Part shown: piece after piece, positions 27,883 through 39,183 of the stretch | How positions within the stretch are numbered: position 1 is the first letter of the stretch | Layout of the letters: each line of letters opens with the position of its first letter | NCBI GenBank assembly: GCA_019454605.1 | Contig: JACFNZ010000004.1 | Coordinates: 1 to 64,000 of the forward strand | DNA from: Candidatus Altimarinota bacterium | Lineage (GTDB): Bacteria > Patescibacteriota > Gracilibacteria > BD1-5 > UBA6164 | Length of the DNA: 64,000 nt | Direction of reading: 5' to 3' | The notes under the pieces: generated by a model | Told to the model about the DNA's origin: nothing | The model's database searches: none | The model's input: only the letters and a program-made list of their open reading frames with translations | Translations under genes and position numbers: made by a program

Positions 27883-28491
27883 TTAAGCATAAACTTTTTT
27901 AACTTCATCAAGATTTGCAATATTTTGATTAAATCTTACAAGATTTGTTAAAGTATTAAATTTGTCTTTGAAAAACATTTGTGCCCAAGTATTTATTACA
28001 TAAGCATATAAATCTGCAATAGTAAGAGAATCTCAAACTAAATAATTTTTTTCTCAAAGTATATCATTTAAATAACTTAAATTTTTAAAAGCTCTATTTA
28101 TTCAAGCCTCTTTTACATCATTTAATGCTTTTTCATCTGTAGAAATAGTAAAAGCACCTGGAGCAAAGATAGGAGCAAAACTTGTATGTATATCTGCTTA
28201 AAGTAAAGATAACATTGAATCTAGTTTATATTCATCATAACTTTTTCCATCAAATAAATTACCAAATTTTTTTCTTAAAAGGTATTTTGCTATTGCTGGA
28301 AGTTGAGTTAAAACAACAGATTCTCATAATTGGCTATCTATTAAAGCTGGAACTGCTCATTTTGGATTTATTTTTTTATAGTTTTCATCACCAAAAGTAA
28401 CTTCTATTTTTTCATATGGTAATCAAAGTCTTTCAAGTAGTATATTTATTGCCGTAGCACAAGCTCAAGTGTGAGTGTATAATGTAATCAT
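27883..28491 (-). pseudogene. Glutathione S-transferase-like gene with an internal stop
   Basis: Read from ATG 28491, the first 97 codons give a thioredoxin-like GST N-domain (MITLYTHTGACATAINILLE, then WAVPALI and the SVVLTQLPAIAKYL segment). A TAA at 28198-28200 follows, and the same frame then continues without further stops for 104 codons as the helical GST C-domain (LGEKNYLVGDSLTIADLYAY), ending at 27883. The helix across the stop is otherwise intact. TAA is a true stop in this code, so this is either a recent nonsense mutation or a sequencing error. Conservation on both sides argues that any inactivation is recent. Confidence 0.75.
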
Positions 28492-28509
28492 ATTTTTAAA
28501 TAATTAAGA

Positions 28510-28556
28510 AATAAAGACTATAATTAGTATAGTAAATACTAGTATAGTCTTTATTA
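28510..28556. terminator. Hairpin terminator / inverted repeat
   Basis: A 13-bp stem AATAAAGACTATA / TATAGTCTTTATT with an inner AGTAT/ATACT stem. It lies between the GST start and the end of the large secreted-protein gene, whose transcript it probably ends. Confidence 0.7.
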
Positions 28557-28586
28557 TTTTTTAATCAAGAAAAAATTCAGATTATT

Positions 28587-30380
28587 TTAATAATTAATAA
28601 AATTATCCTCTAAACTATTTTTTCAAAAAACCTCATCTAAATCAAAATCTTTAAAATCCTTTGGAGTTTCTATTTTTATATCATTTGAATAAACTCTTTT
28701 TGCATCATTTACAAAAGATATTTTTAATAATTTTTTATTTAAATTATTTATATCAAAATAAAAGTTTAAATTATTTTTTAATTCAGTTTGGTCTATAATT
28801 AGATTAAAATCTCAGTTATATTTTTCACCTTCAGTTGTATTATTTATAGAATTATAGAAATTGTCTTCTATAAAATAGTTTAATTTTAAATCAAATAATT
28901 TTTCACTAACTTTTCATTTTCAATTTATTTTTCATCCAAAATAATTATCTGAGTATGTATTTGAATTATTAAAATCATAATTAAATATAAAATCTCATTT
29001 ATTATAATTAAAAATTCATTTTAAAAATACATTTTTTTCTTTTCCATCAATTGAAACTCAAGCAGTTAAGATATTTAATTGATCTAAAGAATTATTTTCT
29101 AAAGTATTTCAAGATATTTTAACTCAATAAATATTTTTTAAATAATATTTATCTTCATCATAAGAATAACTATATGTATCTTTATCGTAAAAATAACTGT
29201 ATTCTTTTATTGTATAAAATCAGTTTAATTTATTATTTTCTAATTTTATTTTTCAAGAAATTTCACTAAATTTTAACTCTGAATTAAAATCTTTAAATTT
29301 ATTATTTAAGTCAAGGTTTCAATTAAAATTAAAAAAACTTTTTCATTTTTCTAATCTTAAATCTATATTTAATAACTTCTTTGATTCATAGTTTAAAGTA
29401 AATCATTCATTTTTAAATTCTTTTTTAGTTGGGGATATATTTATTGAAACTCAAGTAATTTCATCTTTAAAATCAAGTGTTATATTTACTTTTGTATCAT
29501 TTTTATTTGAGATAAAAGATAATTTATTTGTATCTCATAAAGTTAGTGATAATTCTCAAGATTTTAAAAACCTTTTTACAAAACTTTTATAAATACTATC
29601 ACTACAATCAGTTGGAGTATACCAGCTATTTGAAGCTCAAAATGAGTTTTGAATTTCAAAATAATTATTACAAAAATCCCTTGTTGGAATAAGTAAAAAG
29701 CTATCTCAAACTTTTGAATAAGGAGTTAAGAGAGGTTTTTTTGTAAGTTTTTCTACTTTTGCAAGAGAGTTATTTAAATCAAAAGATTTAATAGTGTTTA
29801 AAATCTCTTTTGATAAATCATCACTAGGTAATTTAACATATTTGTTATCTTTAAAAATATCTTTTAATTTTAATAATATTTCTTCAATATTTTCATCATT
29901 TACTGAAAAATTAAAATCTTTTAATAAAGCATAAATTTCTCCATCTTTAGAAATTAAAGATGCAAAAGTAGTTAAATCTAAGCTAAATCAACTAGAGTAA
30001 GTTGAATTATAGTTTGATTTTATTTTAAAAATTCAAGAGCTTTCACTATCAAAAATATTTGATTTTACTTTGTAATTATCAAGAGATAAATTAAAATTAC
30101 CACTTCAAAAATATTCATGGTCAAAAGATAAATCTATTTTTGAATTTCAGTTTTCTTCATATTTTGATAAATCTTTTAATTTAGAAGTTAAAGTTTCTAA
30201 ATAAGTTTTTGAAGTATCAAATATATTTCATTGAAGTTTTAAAACTTCTTGTTCTACTTTTTTAATTTCTTCTCAAGAAGGTTTTACACTATTTGATGCA
30301 TTTGCATTTAAAAAAGTAAAATTTCATAATACAATTAAACTACTAAGTATTATGGAAATAGTTTTTTTAGATTTATTCAT
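28587..30380 (-). CDS. Large secreted protein, unknown function
   Basis: A 597-aa protein with a signal peptide (SIILSSLIVLGNFTFLNANA). The mature part starts with a helical stretch (about residues 35-75, GEEIKKVEQEVLKLQGN) and then consists of Asn/Lys/Phe-rich alternating patterns typical of repeated beta-strands, e.g. FDHEYFGSGNFNLSLDNYKV. Four cysteines occur in the middle (FCNNY and DCSDS regions) and could form disulfides outside the cell. No enzymatic motif was found; a lipoprotein cysteine is absent. More than 40 TGA glycines support the frame. It may be a surface or periplasm-like scaffold protein. Confidence 0.65.
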
Positions 30381-30585
30381 TTTAAATAAATTAAAAAATA
30401 AAAAAAATAAAAGTGTTTTTAAAAAACAAGTAGTATTTTAATACATATTTAATAAAAAACAAGTATTAAAATATATTTTTTTGCAATAAACAATATCTTA
30501 GGTTAAAAAAATTGTAAAATTTGTAAAAATAAGAAAATAAAATATACTTTTAAAAAATATTACCTAAATATAAACATATAAAAAT
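30381..30585. promoter_or_regulatory. Divergent promoter region with facing repeats
   Basis: A 205-base spacer between the secreted-protein gene and sbcC. It contains two related blocks AAAAAACAAGTAGTATTTTAATA (about 30421) and AAAAAACAAGTATTAAAATA (about 30456), whose cores AGTATTTTAATACA and GTATTAAAATA can pair. Possibly an operator for either gene; nothing else is evident. Confidence 0.35.
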
Positions 30586-32964
30586 ATGCAACTTATATCA
30601 TTAAGATTATTAAATTATCGTAGATTTAAAAAAGAAGAAATTTTTTTTAAAGAGGATTTTACCTTAATTTTTTGAAAAAATTGAGCTTGAAAATCATCAA
30701 TTTTTGATGCTATTTGATTTGCTTTGTTTGGACCTAAATGAAATAATTTTATAAGAGAAAATAAAGAAACAGAAAAGTCATTTTTTATAAAAGATAGAAG
30801 TCCTTCAAAAATAGAGCTTATTTTTCAATATTGATTAAAAGAATATAAAATTGTTAGAGTTATTGATGCTTGAGTAAAAAAACTTTGAGATAATTTCATT
30901 AAAGAAGATAAAGATATTTTGATTTGAGAAAATCTAGAAATTATTTGATGAGATGAAATAACTTTAGAAATAGAAAAAATTATTTGAGTTTCAAAAGATA
31001 CTTTTTTAAAGTCAGTTTTTACAGCTCAGAAAGATTTAGAAGTGCTTTCTTGAAACTTGCAAGAAAGAAAAAATTTAATAAATAAAATACTTTGACTTGA
31101 TAAGATAGAAAATCTTATAAAAAAGTTAAAAGATGAAGAAAAACTTAAAAAAACTCATCTTGAAATATATAATAAAAAACTTGAAAATATAGATGAGGAT
31201 TGACTAAAAAATTCACAAAAAGAAATTCTTTTAGAAAAAGAGTTAATTGAAGATAATTTAAAAACTCAAAAAAAAGATCTAGATATTTTTACAAAAGATT
31301 TTGAAAAATTAAAAATATCTTATTTAGATATTGATAAAAAAAGAATTAGTTTTTTAGAAAATTCTAAAGAAATTGAAAAACTAGAATCAAATATAAATAT
31401 TTTTTTAAATGATATAGAATCTAAAAAAAATGAATTAAAAGCTATTTGAGAAAAAGAGAATTATTTAAAAGAAAATGAATTTTTATTAAAAGAAGAAGAA
31501 AAATTAGAAAAAAGTTTTTTAAAACTTCAAAATGATTTTATAATTTTTCAAAATTTAGAGAAATTAGAGGTTGAACTAAAAAGTCTATTAAAAGAAGAAA
31601 ATATATTAAAATTAAAACAAAAAGATTTTGATATCTGAAATATATTAAAAAATATTGAAGAATTAAAAATTAAATTACAAAAAAAAGAACTTGAAGAAAA
31701 AGATATTTTTTTAAAAAATAGTGAATTTAAAGCACAACTGGATCAAATCACAATTGAATGAAAAAATATAAAAGATAATTTAATAAATATAGAAAAACTA
31801 TCTAATCAAGCTCATTGTCCTACATGTACTCAACCTCTTTGAGGTTTCTCTGAAAAACTTATAAAAAAATTAAAAGAAGATTTAGAAAAAACAAGAGAAA
31901 ACTACCAAAAAGTAAATATAGTTTTTTTAAAAAATGAAGAATTAAAAACTATAATTCAAAAAGAAATTCTAGAATTTAAAAAATTAATTGAAATAGAAGA
32001 AAAAAATCAAAATGAAGTATTAAAAAATACATTGATTTTAGAAAACTTAGAAAAAAATATAATTAATATTAAGGATAAAATAAAAGATATTTGAGAAGTA
32101 AATTTTGATGAAAAAATATTTTTAAATACAAAAAAAGAACTTGAAGAGATTAAAGTGAAAACTAAAAATTATTTAAAGATTTCTTGAGAAGTTTCAAAAA
32201 AAGAAGATTTAGAAAAAAAATTAAAAGAAAATATAGAAAGTATTTGAGTATTTAAAAATACTATAAATCTAAAAAAAGATTTTATAGTAAAACTTGATTT
32301 TAAAAATGATGAATTTGAAGAAATAAAAAGAAATTATTTTAATCAATTTGAAACTCAAAAATTAAAAAATGAGGAAATATTAATACTTGAAAAACAAAAT
32401 TCAAAAAAAGAATTTGAATTAAAAGAAATAGAAAATAAATTAAATGAGATAAAAGATATTTTAAAAAATATAAAAGATTTTATAGGTGAGTTAAATATTT
32501 TAATAGTAAAACAAGATGTTTTAAAACAATATATTTTATATTTACTAAATTATTTAAAACCGTATATTGAAGATTTGGCATCAAATTATTTTTCTTTAAT
32601 TACAAATTGAAAATATTTAAATATTTCTTTAGATTGAGAGTATAATATACTAATAGACTGAAAAAAAATATGAATTTATTCAGGTTGAGAAAAAGATTTA
32701 GCAAATTTATGTTTTAGGCTTGCTTTATGACAAAACCTTTCAACTTCAAAATCAAATCCCATAAATTTTTTAGTCTTAGATGAAATTTTAGCCTCACAAG
32801 ATAAAGAAAGACAGCAAAATATTATTTTTAATTTACTTAAATTAAAACAAAAATTCTCTCAAATACTTCTTGTTTCTCATATAGAAGAATCAAAGGAACT
32901 TGTTGAATCTCTAATTGAGATTAAAAAAATAAATACTGATGAAAGTAGAGTTTTTGTATATTAA
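30586..32964 (+). CDS. sbcC: SbcC/Rad50-type DNA repair ATPase
   Basis: A 792-aa SMC-like protein. The N-terminal ATPase half has FGKNGAGKSS (Walker A, G30-S37) and the Q-loop region FTAQKDLEVLSG. Two long coiled coils flank a zinc hook CPTC (C411 and C414), and the C-terminal half has the signature YSGGEKDLANLCFRLALG, Walker B FLVLDEILAS and a closing VSHIEE switch histidine. With a nuclease partner (SbcD/Mre11) it opens hairpins and trims DNA ends. It is shorter than E. coli SbcC (1048 aa), mainly in the coiled coils. No sbcD lies next to it. Confidence 0.93.
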
Positions 32965-32997
32965 AAAGGATAAGTTTTAAAAACTTATCCTTTTTAA
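32963..32997. terminator. Bidirectional terminator
   Basis: AAAAAGGATAAGTTTT and its complement form a 16-bp stem just after the sbcC stop; the stop codon of the convergent MBL gene (32994-32996) sits on its right edge. Confidence 0.85.
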
Positions 32998-34493
32998 CTA
33001 ACTACATCTTTAATTTTTTTAGGTATAAAACTTTCAACACTTCTTCAAGCTTTAGCTCTTTTAAAATGAAAATCATATTTTTTATACAATATATCATTGT
33101 TTAAAAAATTAGCTCAAAGCATTGTCCAAACTCTGTATGTTTTTTTAGGAGTTAAAGTATGCCAAAAGTTTGTGTATAATTCTTGACTACCTTCTAAAAA
33201 ATCTTCTAAATCATTTGCCCAATAATCTTCATTGTATTCTCAGTGTTTTCAAATTTCCTCTTCAAATCACATACTTCAAAAAGAAAAATAATAGTTTCTT
33301 TCAAAGTAATTTAACGAGTTTCAATATCTTATTTTAACTACATATTTTGAATTTTTGCTGTTTAAAATAGCATTTTTTAAATTATCTTCACTATTTCATA
33401 AATAATATGGTAAAAATTTAGAATTAAGCATTTTTAATATTTTTTGTTCTTGTGCTTTGTAATTTCAAGGTCTTTCATCAAGAGGTCAAGAAATATATTT
33501 CATAAAAAAATCAGTATTTAAATCAGTTTTAGGATTGTTTATAGAAAAATTATTTAAAAAATAAATATTTTCTCATATTTCAATATTTCAATTTTTAATT
33601 AAATGAGTTTTTCCTGGAGTAAAAGGAATTGTTTTAAAATTTCTTTGATATTTTTTAGCAATTTTTGTTTCTATTAAAGCTTCTTCTTCAAGTTTTAAAA
33701 TTCTTAATTTTAAACTTTCTTCATTTGGATGCACAATTCATTGTCAAATAAGTCATTTTAAAAAATAGGGAAGTTCTTGTATGTCAGAGCAGTTTGGAAA
33801 ATCTTCTTCAAATCTATAATAATTATATTCTATTTCTTCACTTCTTTCTTCTTTATAGCTTTTTTCAATTTCAATTCTTTGTTTAGTACTATTACTTCAA
33901 ATAATTTTAAAATTTCAAGGTAATTCATTTCTTGTACTTAAATATAAAGCACTTTCATAATTTTTTTGAGTAAATAAATCATAAAGTAAATTAATTGACT
34001 CTTCATTTTCAGGAGGAACAGTATCTACATCAGTATATAAAAGCTCTTTATCATTTGAAATAGCAAGAGTCATTACATCATCTTCATTTGTTAAATAATC
34101 ATTTTGAAAAATAATTCAAGTTATATCAATTCATTTAAAATTAAAAGTTTTGTTGTTTTTTAGTATTTCAATTTTTTGTTTTGGTAAATACTTTTTAAAT
34201 ATAGGAATTAAAAACTCCATAGTTTCAGGAATAAGTAAAGTTGGTCTTGGAATGATATTTTTATAAATTTCAGTTAAGATGTAAGGATCAAGATGATCTG
34301 AATGAGAATGACTTAAAAATATGACATCAATTTTTAATTTGCTATAATCAATTTCAAGTGTTGGATATCTTTTCATCATATCTCAAAAAACATAATCAGA
34401 GAGCCAACTATCACATAAAATATTTATTTTTTCTCAATTATTATTTTCTATTTCAACCAAAAATTCAGAGTGTCATAAGTAATGTATTTTCAT
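32994..34493 (-). CDS. Metallo-beta-lactamase-fold hydrolase with long C-terminal extension
   Basis: A 499-aa cytoplasmic protein. The N-terminal about 200 residues form an MBL-fold domain beginning MKIHYLGHSEFLVEIENN, with the metal motif SHSHSDHLDP (H62, H64, D66, H67) and a later Asp in LLYTDVDTVPP, as in the UlaG/RNase-Z-like family. The remaining 300 residues, with aromatic-rich segments (e.g. NDDYWA-like EYNEDYWANDLEDFLEG and FWHTLTPKKTYRVWTM), are unrecognised. The usual third motif histidine after the Asp is not obvious. Substrate unknown. The gene is divergent from the PriA C-terminal gene. Confidence 0.7.
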
Positions 34494-34609
34494 TTTTTTT
34501 ACTAATTTTTTAAAATATTTTTTATTATATTAAAATTTTATAATTTTACAAAATTTGATTTTTAATCTAAAAAAATATAATTAATTTTATAATAAAAAAC
34601 TTTTTAAAA
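34494..34609. other. A/T-rich divergent spacer
   Basis: A 116-base spacer between the MBL gene and the PriA C-terminal gene, with TATAATTAATTTTATAAT near 34577-34592 as likely -10 elements. No repeats or terminators. Confidence 0.4.
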
Positions 34610-35605
34610 ATGAAAAATTACACACTTGTTGATTTAACAAAAGATTATTCAAAATATAGTAAATATTTATCAAATACACTTTTAACTCAAATAAATGAGA
34701 ATTTAAAAGACAATAAAAAAATTATTTTATATATAAATAAAAGATGAGCTTATGATTTGTCTATTTGTCAAGAATGTAGTTATATAAAAAAGTGTAGTAG
34801 ATGTGATATTTCAATGAGTGTTCATAAAAAACCACCAAAATATATTTGTCATCATTGTTTTTTCCAAGAAGATATTTTATTAAAATGTGATAAATGTAAT
34901 TGAAATAATTTAGTTTTTGTTTGAGTTTGAACAGAGCAAATTGAAGAAGTTTTAAAAAATATCTTCCCAAAAATAAATATTTTTAGAATGGATAGTGATA
35001 ATTTAAAAAATAATACACTAAAAAAAGAAGCTTTAAATAATTTAAATAATGCAAATATAATTATTTGAACTAAAATGATTACAACTTGATTTGATTTTAG
35101 AAATATATGACTTATTTGAATTATTTTACTTGAACAAGAATTACAAATTCCTTTTTATGATACTGAAGAAAAAATATATCAAAATACAAAACAATTACTT
35201 TGAAGATGATGAAGACTTTGAGAAAAAACTCAATTTTTAATTCAAACTTTTTCTCCTCAAAATGAAATTATTTTAGACATAATAAATCTAAATTATAATG
35301 ATTTTTTAAATAAAACTTTAAAAGAAAGAAAATTTTTTAAATATCCACCTTTTTTAGAATTAGCTACTTTAAGATATAAAAATAAAGATAAAAATACTTC
35401 AATAGATTTTATTAAAAATTTAAAAAATAAATTAGATACTTTAAATAATTGAGAATTTGAAATACTTTTGATAGATGTACCAATAAAAAGAGATAATCAA
35501 TTTTTTACAAAAATCATTATAAAATGAGAAAATATAAAATGATTTTTACAAAATATAAAAAAAGATATTTTTCAAAATAAAGATTTAGTAGTTATTTTTG
35601 ATTAA
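34610..35605 (+). CDS. priA: PriA C-terminal half (zinc domain, helicase motifs IV-VI)
   Basis: A 331-aa protein equal to the second half of PriA. It has its own ATG and about 28 leading residues (TLVDLTKDYSKYSKYLSNTL) corresponding to the segment after motif III, then LYINKRGAYDLSICQEC (motif IV region), all eight zinc cysteines as four CxxC pairs (CQEC from C53, CSRC, CHHC, CDKC), VGVGTEQIEE, the TKMITTGFDF segment, GRGGR (198-202, motif VI) and the C-terminal domain with YPPFLELATLRY. It complements the N-terminal gene at 8737-9690 with no overlap in content. Both halves are intact, so a two-subunit PriA is likely. Confidence 0.9.
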
Positions 35606-35675
35606 TTTTATTTGTGTTTTATAAAAAAAAAATATACTAAAAATGATTTTATAATTATTTTTTAATATATTTTTT

Positions 35676-38600
35676 ATGGTGTGATACTTAATAAAATTAT
35701 TATTTTTAGTAATTTTTTCATTTTATGTAATTTTTATTTATTATTTTTGATTTGATTTTCATAAAGAATCATTTGTTTGATATACTCCTTATGTTATTTC
35801 AATAGCTATTTTTTATTTTTTGTATAAATGATATAATTATATATTAAATAAAGATAAAATAACTTTTACTCCTATAAAAATATTTTTATATTTTTTGATT
35901 CAACTTTTTATTTTATCAATACTTGCTTTTACTTTGCCTTGAGCTAGTTGATGAGCTTGAATTGGTTTATTTTTTAATATAATTATATATTTAATTATCC
36001 CAATAATTTTTTCATATACTTTTTTATCTACTTGAAGATTTTTATTATCAAAAATAGAATGATTTAAACTAGAATCAAGTATTTTTCAATTTTTATCATC
36101 ATTATGAGTATGATTTTTTGTTTTTATAACATTATTATCAATATTTTGATTTTTAGGATTTTATAATATATGGGTAGTTATTTTAATTACATTATGATTA
36201 AATACACTATCTTATAAAGAATTATTATATTTTTTAAATAATACTTTAAAATTTGAATTTACTTTAGATGATCATGATTTTTCAAATAATTCAAAAAATA
36301 TATTACAAAAAATAAATTTTTATTTAATTTCAACAGAAATTTTATTTATAATAATTTCATTTTTATTATCAGTAAATCTAATTAATGCCTTTAGACCAAT
36401 GCCTATTTGATGGGATGATTTATGAGTTTATATGAATTATCCAAACTTAATGGCTGCTAAAGAAAGTATTTTATATATGTGAGGACTTTATATTTGGCAA
36501 GTTTTTACTTGAATTTGATATATGGTTTGACCAGGAACACAAAGCTTTTTTTTAAATAATTTAGGAGGAATTTTTTCTGTAATAGTTATAGTTTTGTCAA
36601 TAATTGATTTATTTAAAAGTGATAAAAAAACTTTTGTAAATATACCAATACTACTTTCTTGAGTTTATTTAGCTATGCCAATGACTATTTTTGAACAAGC
36701 AAAAGATCAAAAACTAGATCCAGGATTATTATTTATTTCAATAATAGTTTTATATATGGTTTACTATATTTTTAGTAAATATATATGATATGAAACAACA
36801 AAAAAACTTTGAGATACAACATTAACTGTAGATACAAATTCATCTTGAGAAGAGATAAAAGTAGTTTATGATAAAAAAACAAAAAACTGATTTATATCAT
36901 ATTTTTCAAATTATAAATTACTTTGAGAAGATATTTTTGAAAAAAAATCTTATTTAATTTATTTATTTGTTATTTGAATTTTAGCTTGACTTGCTTTTTG
37001 AATAAAAGTAACATCACTTTTACTTATTTCTTGAATAATTTGATTAATTTTTTACTCAAAACTTTGAGTAGCTTGATTTTTTTCTTATATATCACTTTAT
37101 ATTGCAATATTTACAAAAGCATGACTTTGGTCAATGATGAATGTAATCTACCCAAAAGACAATATATGATTAATTAACAATATATTTTATATTTGAGTTT
37201 TAGTTTCAATAATTTTATTTTTATATGCTGTAAATAAATATACTTTAAAAGCATTTAAAAAAACTATTATTATACTTTGATTATTTTTATTTTGAATTTT
37301 AGCTTGAATTTCTCCTTGGTTTGTTAAAAATATTTATGAAGCAAAAAATGTTTCTATAAACTCAATGTTATCTTGAAAATCAGATAGTTTTTTAATTGAT
37401 TATAATAAAATATATTCAAAAAATGAGCTTGAAAATATAAATAAAAACTTTCAAAATACTTGATTATCAACTTCTTGAACTATTGCAAATGAAGATTGGT
37501 GAAGATATTTTTGATATGAAAAATGAGTAAATAATTACTTAAAACTTCCATACAATCTAACTATGCAAGTAAATCAAAGAGGGGAGTTTACAGATATAAC
37601 ATATATATTTTTAGCACTAATTCCTTTGGTATTATTTATTTCTTATAAATGATTTTTTGGGCTTATAGGGACATTTATATATTTATCTTTTGTATCTTTA
37701 TTTTACTTTAATTCTTGAGTAAATAGCTATTTGACAAAATTATTTGAATGATTTGAATTGCCTGTTTGATATATAATAGTATTTATATTTTTCTTAATAC
37801 CATTTTTATGGCTTATTTACAATTTAAAAAAAGATAAATTTTCACAATTATTTAAATTAAATTTAGTATTTTGATTTTTTTATGTATTTTTGTGGGTTAT
37901 ATCAGCATTTTGAGTTGTTTGGTATGGAATAGTTATGTATTATTCTATATTATATGCTTTTTGAATATGAATGTATTATTTATCTTCATATGATGAAGTG
38001 TTAGAATTTAAAGACAAATTTTTTAGATTTTTTTGAAGTGTTGTAGTATTTATAATTATTTCAACTTACTTTTTTGCTTCATCATTTCCTCATTGATTTA
38101 CAAATTTAAAACAAGCATCTTATTTAAATTTTAAAGCCTGACAAGAATGAGCATATACTGCTATTTTTGAATCACATCCTGATTATTTTGATGTACTTGT
38201 TGAGCTAAACTTAAATAAAGAAGCAAGAGATAAAATAACTCAAGATATTTTTAAAAATATAAAAAATACTACTTTAAAAGATATTTTAAAAAATAATAAA
38301 ATTAATTCTTTAATTGAATTAAATAAAGCATTGAGAGAAATTTCAAAACTTGATAATAATAAAAATCAAATATCTTGAATGAGTTTGATTAAAAAAGAGG
38401 TAAAAGATATAAGAAATAATATTTATAAATTAGTTTTATATCCATCAAAAGACTATAAAAATAATGATTGAATTTATAGAATATGAACTTTTTTAAAATA
38501 TTTTATAGCATCTAATAATAACAGACTTTTAGAAGATAGTTTGGTTTTTGAATTTATAAAATATTTTTATGATGAAAGAAATGTAAATGTTTGAGTTGAA

Positions 38601-39080
38601 AGGTTAAAACAAATGTGAGTTAATTATTTTTTAGTTGACTTAAATGCAGCAACTATAGATAAAGACCCAAGTCATAATTTAACTACTAGATATGAAAAAT
38701 TATTAAAAACATTTACATCAGAAAAACTTGAATTAATTCAAACTGATAGTATTTGTCTAAAACTTGCTTTAGAGGATTATAAAAAGTCATCTAAATCAGA
38801 AGATGATTTAAAAGAATACATTACCACTGCTTGAGTTAATTATGAAAGCTATACTTGATCTTGAGAAGTAATAAATAGATGAACAAAACAACTAGAGTGT
38901 TATCAAAAAATACTTAATTATATGCAAAAAGAATGAAAAATTAATGAAAAAAATTATTCATATTTAATTCCATTTGTTAAATATTTAAATGAAAATAAGA
39001 TTTCAAAAGAAGAAGATTTAGTAAATTTCTTTAGAAATTATATTTGAGCTTGATGGATGGTATTGTTTAGAATTAAATAA
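35676..39080 (+). CDS. Large polytopic membrane protein, GT-C glycosyltransferase-like
   Basis: A 1134-aa protein with about 20 membrane segments in two groups separated by hydrophilic loops, and a soluble C-terminal region of about 330 residues rich in Lys/Asn/Glu. A loop after an early membrane segment contains AFRPMPIGWDDLGVYMNYP, which resembles the acidic first outer loop of GT-C transferases (PMT/ArnT/oligosaccharyltransferase type) with catalytic Asp. Such enzymes move a sugar from a polyprenyl-phosphate carrier to a protein or lipid outside the membrane. The assignment rests on topology and that loop only. It stands alone between priA-C and the RM island. Confidence 0.5.
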
Positions 39081-39115
39081 AAAAAGTTAGATATTTTATA
39101 TATCTAACTTTTTAA
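39081..39115 (+). terminator. Hairpin terminator
   Basis: AAAAAGTTAGATAT / ATATCTAACTTTTT stem immediately after the GT-C-like gene; marks the left border of the restriction island. Confidence 0.8.
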
Positions 39116-39183
39116 AATTTTGAAATTTTATTTTTTTATTTATAATATTACAAAGGTATAAAAATATCATATAACTTTCTTAA

